A stretch of DNA of 64,000 bases. It comes from Nonomuraea glycinis. GTDB taxonomy: Bacteria > Actinomycetota > Actinomycetes > Streptosporangiales > Streptosporangiaceae. The position numbers were made by a program, and so were the translations under genes. Numbering within the stretch: position 1 is the first letter of the stretch; each line of letters starts with the position of its first letter. The notes under the pieces are model-generated. The model was not told the origin of the DNA. It ran no database searches and saw only the letters and a list, made by a program, of their open reading frames with translations. This document shows, in pieces, positions 60,087 through 64,000 of this stretch. The DNA lies in assembly GCF_014646515.1 (NCBI RefSeq), contig NZ_BMNK01000001.1, forward strand, positions 949,701 to 1,013,700. The letters are read 5' to 3'.

Positions 60087-60971
60087 GTGGACGCCGGGCA
60101 CGTCGGAGTGTGGCACCCCATGATCGCCAAGGCGCCGGCAGGGGAGGGCCGCCGGGCCGCGGTGGAGATCGAGGAGCTCGGCTACGGCTCCGCGTGGGTC
60201 AACGACGGCCGGGGGAGCAAGGACCCGTTCGCCTGCGCGGCCGTCCTGCTGGCCGCCACCGAGCGGCTCGCGATCGGCGCCGGGATCGCCAGCATCTGGT
60301 CGCGTGACGCGACGGCCATGGCCGCGGGCGAGGCGACGCTCGGCGACGCCTTTCCCGGCCGGTTCCTGATGGGCATCGGCGTCAGCCACCGCCCGCTGGT
60401 GAGCATGCGCGGCCACGACTACGCCAAGCCGCTGACCGCGATGAGCCGCTACCTCGACGGCATGGACGACGCCAGGAAGGTCCTGCCGACGCCGCAGGCG
60501 CAGGCGCCCCGGCTGCTGGCCGCGCTGCGTCCCCGGATGCTGGAGCTGTCCAGGGACCGGGCCGGCGGCGCGCACACCTACTTCGTGCCGCCCGAGCACA
60601 CCGTGCTGGCCCGCGACATCCTGGGGCCGGACCGGCTGCTCGTGCCGGAGCAGGCCGTGGTCGTGGAGACCGATCCGGCGCGGGCCCGCGAGATCGCCCG
60701 CGCCCACACGTCCACCTATCTGCGGCTGCCCAACTACCTCAACAACCTGCGCACCCTGGGCTACTCCGACGAGGACTTCGCCGACGGCGGCAGCGACCGG
60801 CTGACCGACGCCATCGTGGCCTGGGGCAATCCCGAGACGGTCGCCAAGCGGATCGGCGCCCATCTCGACGCGGGGGCCGACCATGTGGCGATCCAGCCGC
60901 TGTCGCCCGAGCCGGACCTGGCCGACGCCCTGGTCCAGCTCCGTCTCCTCGCTCCCGCCCTGGGGCTCTAG
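60087..60971 (+). CDS. LLM-class F420-dependent oxidoreductase
   Basis: A 294-aa luciferase-like protein: GVWHPMIAKAPAGEGRRAAVEIEELGYGSAWVNDGRG, ERLAIGAGIASIWSRDATAMAAGEATLGDAFPGRFLMGIGVSH and the C-terminal AVVVETDPARAREIARAHTSTYLRLPNYLNNL. The TIGR03620-like (F420) group is likely. I use GTG 60087 because AAGGAG lies 5 nt upstream; GTG 60081 would sit directly on the ribosome site. Likely controlled by the divergent ArsR protein. Stop lies in a short tandem repeat. Confidence 0.87.
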   Translation: MDAGHVGVWHPMIAKAPAGEGRRAAVEIEELGYGSAWVNDGRGSKDPFACAAVLLAATERLAIGAGIASIWSRDATAMAAGEATLGDAFPGRFLMGIGVSHRPLVSMRGHDYAKPLTAMSRYLDGMDDARKVLPTPQAQAPRLLAALRPRMLELSRDRAGGAHTYFVPPEHTVLARDILGPDRLLVPEQAVVVETDPARAREIARAHTSTYLRLPNYLNNLRTLGYSDEDFADGGSDRLTDAIVAWGNPETVAKRIGAHLDAGADHVAIQPLSPEPDLADALVQLRLLAPALGL

Positions 60972-61037
60972 CCCGCTCGCTTCAGCCCGCTCGCTCTGGC
61001 TCGCTCGCTCTAGCCCGCTCGCTCTGGCTCGCTCCGG
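60970..61037. repeat. Short tandem repeat (about 14-bp units) between convergent genes
   Basis: AGCCCGCTCGCT and GGCTCGCTCGCT alternate about five times between the LLM oxidoreductase stop and the PhoU-like gene. It is another low-complexity 3'-end repeat. Confidence 0.7.
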
Positions 61038-61038
61038 C

Positions 61039-61671
61039 TCAGCGCTTCATGGCGCCGTCCGCGATGGCGTCCGCGGCCTCGCTGATGGCGATGCCCACGA
61101 TCTCCAGGCGCCGCACCAGCTCGCGCTCCTTCATGGCGTTGGCGGTCAGCTCGCCGGAGAAGATGCGGGAGATCTCATACTGGTACATCCGGCGGATGGC
61201 GCCGCCCGTCTTCTTGGCCTCCAGCGCGTCGTGCACCACGGCCGACGGGCTGGAGACCAGGTCGCGGACGGCGTTCTCCAGCGCGTCGATGCCGACGATC
61301 ACCTGGTCGAGCAGCGGGGTGAAGCGGATCTGGTCGGGCACCTGATACAGGTGCGACTCACGGACGAAGTCCCGCAGCGAGTCGAGCACGTCGTCGATCG
61401 AGCGCGACAACCTGAACAGGTCCTCCCGGTCGATCGGCGTGACCAGGGCCGAGCGGAGCTCCTCGACCAGGCGGCGGCGCTCCTCGTCGCCGAGGTGCTC
61501 GATCGTGCGCATCTGCTCGTGCGCGCCCGTCCTGCCGACCTCGCCGCCGATCATCGCCATGGCCAGCCAGGCGCCCTCCTTGGTCGCCGCGAGCTGCCCG
61601 AGCAGCGCGTCCGACAGCGCGCTGTCCATGCGGCCGATGAGCAGGTCGCGGATGCGGCGCAGCCGCTTCAC
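61039..61671 (-). CDS. PhoU-like protein (DUF47 family), Pit accessory
   Basis: A 210-aa all-helical protein: LLGQLAATKEGAWLAMAMIGGEV, EERRRLVEELRSALVTPIDREDLFRLSRSIDDVLDSLRDFVRESH, and SPSAVVHDALEAKKTGGAIRRMYQYEISRI. The conserved PxDxED...IDDVxD motif of DUF47/PhoU-like proteins is present. It is thought to regulate the partner phosphate permease. GGAGGTG precedes the GTG at 61671, which follows the transporter stop by 38 bp. Confidence 0.9.
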   Translation of the reverse strand: MKRLRRIRDLLIGRMDSALSDALLGQLAATKEGAWLAMAMIGGEVGRTGAHEQMRTIEHLGDEERRRLVEELRSALVTPIDREDLFRLSRSIDDVLDSLRDFVRESHLYQVPDQIRFTPLLDQVIVGIDALENAVRDLVSSPSAVVHDALEAKKTGGAIRRMYQYEISRIFSGELTANAMKERELVRRLEIVGIAISEAADAIADGAMKR

Positions 61672-61708
61672 CGGCCCACCTCCGATGCGCCTGCGTCGAC
61701 ACGGTCCA

Positions 61709-62653
61709 TCACGCTCCCGCTCCCTTCACCAGAAAGGCCGCCACCGCGGCCAGCAGCAGACTGGCCGGCAGCGTCAGCAGCCAGGCAGTGACGATCTTCA
61801 CGGCGGCGTACCAGCGGACCCGGCCGCCGCCCAGGTTGACGCCCGAGCCGATGAGCCCGCCGGCGATGGCCTGGGTCATGCTCACCGGCATGCCCAGCGC
61901 CGAGCAGCCGAGCACGGCGGTGCCCGCCGACAGCTCCGCCGACACGCCGTGCAGGGGCCGGAAGGCGATGATCTCCCGGCTCAGCGTACGTCCCGCCTTC
62001 GGCAGGCCGTACAGGGCGCCGACACCGAACAGGGCGGCCACCAGCGACGTGTACGCCAGCGGCGCTCCCGAGAAGCCCAGTGCGATCATGAAAACGGCGA
62101 GCATCTTCTGCCCGTCGTTGGCCGCGTAGGCGAGGGTCTGGAGCAGGAAGCCGGCCCAGTGCCAGTGCCACAGCCCGCGCGTGGTGGTGAATTTGATCAG
62201 CAGCCCGCTCACTACCCAGGCGAGTAACGCGCCCACGACAGGCGCCGCGACGCCGAAGGACAGCACGAGGGCCACGGACGAGCCGGAGACCGGCAGCCCC
62301 CAGCCGAGGCCCGCCCCGGTGAGGCCGCCGACGATGGCGAGGGTGAGGCTGGTCGGCCTGCCCTTCGCGCTGAGCACCAGGACCACGACCAGCGAGCAGA
62401 TGACGGCGATGGTGGTGGCCGATCTACCGCCGTCGCCGTCGAAGGTGGCCAGCCGCGTGACGAAGGTGAGCGCGACCTGGTGGGTGGCCAGCGGGACCAG
62501 GGCCACGAACACCACCATGGTCGCGATGCCGGTGGCCGGGCGCACGGTGGGCAGCTTGAGCCCCGTCGCGAGGAGCGCCCCTCCGTCGTTCATCCCGGAC
62601 ACGATCGCGAACAGGCAGGCGACCCCGACCAGTAGTACGGCGTCCAAGGGCAT
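61709..62653 (-). CDS. pit: Inorganic phosphate transporter (Pit family)
   Basis: A 314-aa membrane transporter. It begins LDAVLLVGVACLFAIVSGMNDGGALLATGLKL, the first Pit signature (usually GxNDxAN; here GMNDGGA). The repeated signature later is QTLAYAANDGQKMLAVFMIALG. Nine or ten helices. It imports phosphate with a cation. GGAGC is just upstream of the ATG at 62653. It is in an operon with the PhoU-like protein. Confidence 0.9.
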   Translation of the reverse strand: MPLDAVLLVGVACLFAIVSGMNDGGALLATGLKLPTVRPATGIATMVVFVALVPLATHQVALTFVTRLATFDGDGGRSATTIAVICSLVVVLVLSAKGRPTSLTLAIVGGLTGAGLGWGLPVSGSSVALVLSFGVAAPVVGALLAWVVSGLLIKFTTTRGLWHWHWAGFLLQTLAYAANDGQKMLAVFMIALGFSGAPLAYTSLVAALFGVGALYGLPKAGRTLSREIIAFRPLHGVSAELSAGTAVLGCSALGMPVSMTQAIAGGLIGSGVNLGGGRVRWYAAVKIVTAWLLTLPASLLLAAVAAFLVKGAGA

Positions 62654-62777
62654 GCGCTCCTTCCCCGAAAGCTGTCGCGTAATGCCTGGTACATACCCAA
62701 GGCCGGGTCTATGAGGCGGTCCGTGCCCGGTATTGTCGACGGTTGAGCCATCCTGCGCCCCGCCGCGAGAGTGAAGC

Positions 62778-63626
62778 ATGAGCACCGAATACGTTCTCAC
62801 CCTGTCCTGCCCCGACCGGCCCGGAGTGGTGGCCGCCGTCGCCGGCCTGCTGACCGCGCGCGGTTGCAACATCACCGAGAGCCAGCAGTTCGGCGACCGG
62901 GACGCGCAGCGGTTCTTCATGCGGGTGCAGTTCGCCGCGACGCAGCCGGAGGACGAGATCCGCGCGGCCTTCGCCGCCCTGGCGCCGGAGTTCGGCATGG
63001 TGTTCCAGGTCCGGGACCTGGCGCGCCGGCCGCGCGTGCTCATCATGGTCAGCAAATTCGGCCACTGCCTCAACGACCTGCTCTACCGGGTCCGGTCCGG
63101 AGCGCTCGACATCGAGGTCGTCGCGGTCGTCTCCAACCATCCCGACCTGCGCCCCCTGACCCAGTCCCACGGCATCGACTACCACCACCTGCCGGTCACG
63201 GCCGCCACTAAGGCCAGGCAGGAGGCCGAGGTGCTGGCGCTGGTGGAGCACTACCAGGTGGACCTGGTGGTGCTGGCCCGCTACATGCAGGTGCTGTCGG
63301 AGGAGCTGTGCCAGAAGCTGGCCGGCCGGGCGATCAACATTCACCACTCGTTCCTGCCGTCGTTCAAGGGCGCCAAGCCCTACCACCAGGCGCACGACCG
63401 CGGCGTCAAGCTGATCGGCGCGACGGCCCACTACGTCACCTCCGACCTGGACGAGGGCCCGATCATCGAGCAGGAGGTGGCCCGCGTCAACCACAGCCAC
63501 TCGCCTGCGGACCTGGTCGCCATCGGCCGCGACGTCGAGTGCGTGGCGCTGGCCAGAGCGGTCAGATGGCACGCTGAGCAGCGCGTCCTGCTCGACGGTC
63601 ACAAGACCGTCGTCTTCCCTCGCTGA
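62778..63626 (+). CDS. purU: Formyltetrahydrofolate deformylase
   Basis: A 282-aa PurU. The N-terminal ACT domain (YVLTLSCPDRPGVVAAVAGLLTARGCNITESQQFGD) is followed by the formyltransferase domain (VSKFGHCLNDLLYRVRSGALDIEVVAVVSNHPDLR, VVLARYMQVLSEELCQKLAGRAINIHHSFLPSFKGAKPYHQAHDRGVKLIGATAHYVTSDLDEGPIIEQ) with the catalytic NIHHSFLPSF and D. It releases formate from 10-formyl-THF. Divergent from the phosphate transporter. Confidence 0.95.
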   Translation: MSTEYVLTLSCPDRPGVVAAVAGLLTARGCNITESQQFGDRDAQRFFMRVQFAATQPEDEIRAAFAALAPEFGMVFQVRDLARRPRVLIMVSKFGHCLNDLLYRVRSGALDIEVVAVVSNHPDLRPLTQSHGIDYHHLPVTAATKARQEAEVLALVEHYQVDLVVLARYMQVLSEELCQKLAGRAINIHHSFLPSFKGAKPYHQAHDRGVKLIGATAHYVTSDLDEGPIIEQEVARVNHSHSPADLVAIGRDVECVALARAVRWHAEQRVLLDGHKTVVFPR

Positions 63627-63667
63627 ACCTGGCGTTAGCCGGACGCCGGCCGGGGCACGCGCTGGGC

Positions 63668-64000
63668 ATGCCAGAAGATGCGAACTCCACACCACCACCG
63701 CAGAGTCAGCCGTACCCAGGGGACACCGGCCGGATGGCGCCCGAGCCGCGGGACGAGATGCGCGGCTACGAGGGCAGAGGGTTGCTGGCCGGCAAGCGCG
63801 CGCTCGTCACCGGGGGCGACTCGGGCATCGGCCGGGCCGTCTCGGTCGCCTTCGCCAAGGAGGGGGCCGACGTCGCGATCGCGTACCTCGAGGAGCACGA
63901 GGACGCCAACCACACCAGGAAGCTGGTCGAGGCCCAGGGGCGGCGCTGCGTGCTGCTCCCCGGCGACCTGAGCGACCGCGACCACTGCGCGCAGGTCGTG
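63668..64000 (+). CDS. Short-chain dehydrogenase/reductase, 5' part (cut by window end)
   Basis: The first 111 codons of an SDR. After a proline-rich leader (NSTPPPPQSQPYPGDTGRM) comes the cofactor motif GKRALVTGGDSGIGRAVSVAFAKEGADVAIAY, i.e. TGGxxGIG. The next part HEDANHTRKLVEAQGRRCVLLPGDLSDR is the usual beta-alpha-beta continuation. The leader and GDSGIG form resemble YghA-type enzymes linked to general stress. No stop is reached in the window. Confidence 0.88.
   Translation, partial: MPEDANSTPPPQSQPYPGDTGRMAPEPRDEMRGYEGRGLLAGKRALVTGGDSGIGRAVSVAFAKEGADVAIAYLEEHEDANHTRKLVEAQGRRCVLLPGDLSDRDHCAQVV

Noticed and set aside
61668..61709. 13-codon frame between pit and the PhoU-like gene
   Set aside because: It overlaps the pit stop (ATG at 61709) and its stop overlaps the next GTG, but it has no ribosome site of its own and the sequence is explained as leader with GGAGGTG for the next gene.

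Overview
This window is from a high-GC actinobacterial chromosome, most likely a member of the Streptosporangiales (a Nonomuraea-like organism). That placement is inferred from gene content and has not been tested against a marker gene. The supporting signs are very high GC, frequent GTG and TTG starts, ATGA/GTGA stop-start overlaps, an XRE(DUF5753)-DUF397 pair, F420-dependent LLM-class oxidoreductases, DnaE2 with a DUF6504 partner, a serine/threonine kinase with an extracellular sensor, and tandem dynamin-like GTPases. I saw no rRNA, tRNA, CRISPR array or replication origin.

Layout. 0.2-8.5 kb is an accessory region. It holds an anti-sigma-type ATPase, an XRE regulator broken by one in-frame stop, its DUF397 partner, a decayed copy of the 3' end of the kinase gene, a run of small immunity-like genes of lower GC, the intact kinase, and a RloA/RloB (AbiL-type) defence pair. 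8.6-14.1 kb is a binding-protein ABC importer operon with a HAD phosphatase, divergent from a GntR/UTRA regulator. 14.1-18.1 kb is an SOS-box-preceded DUF6504-dnaE2 mutasome operon. 18.2-25.4 kb holds a lipoprotein, a membrane protein, an orphan NarL-type regulator, a MacB-like ABC exporter, a truncated MazF-type toxin operon and an LLM oxidoreductase. 25.5-31.4 kb has a sulfatase, then a FadR-type regulator divergent from lutABC (lactate oxidation), with a striking double palindrome between them, then a baeRF protein. 31.5-37.5 kb is mostly corrin and siroheme biosynthesis (cobL, cbiX, cobT, cysG/cobA). 37.5-42.7 kb is two coupled dynamin-like GTPases and an SSB paralogue.

43.3-45.2 kb contains a TnpB (IS200/IS605) remnant with its right-end hairpins, about 30 bp upstream of a membrane diguanylate cyclase, followed by a 75-bp triplicated repeat and ettA. 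47-56 kb holds a thioesterase, an MFS transporter, an mscS-glbO-GH13 operon, a TPR regulator coupled to a GNAT, and a DMT transporter with a cysteine-rich tail. At 56.3-58.2 kb an AT-rich promoter with a 10-bp inverted repeat drives a 24-codon basic peptide gene, translationally coupled to a TPR protein. I regard this as the best candidate for an undescribed system. The window ends with a nudix/ArsR pair divergent from an LLM oxidoreductase, a Pit/PhoU-like phosphate transporter pair, purU, and an SDR gene cut by the window edge.

A recurring oddity is short tandem repeats (20-75 bp units, unrelated between sites) at the 3' ends of genes at 42.7, 45.0, 48.8, 58.2, 59.1 and 61.0 kb.
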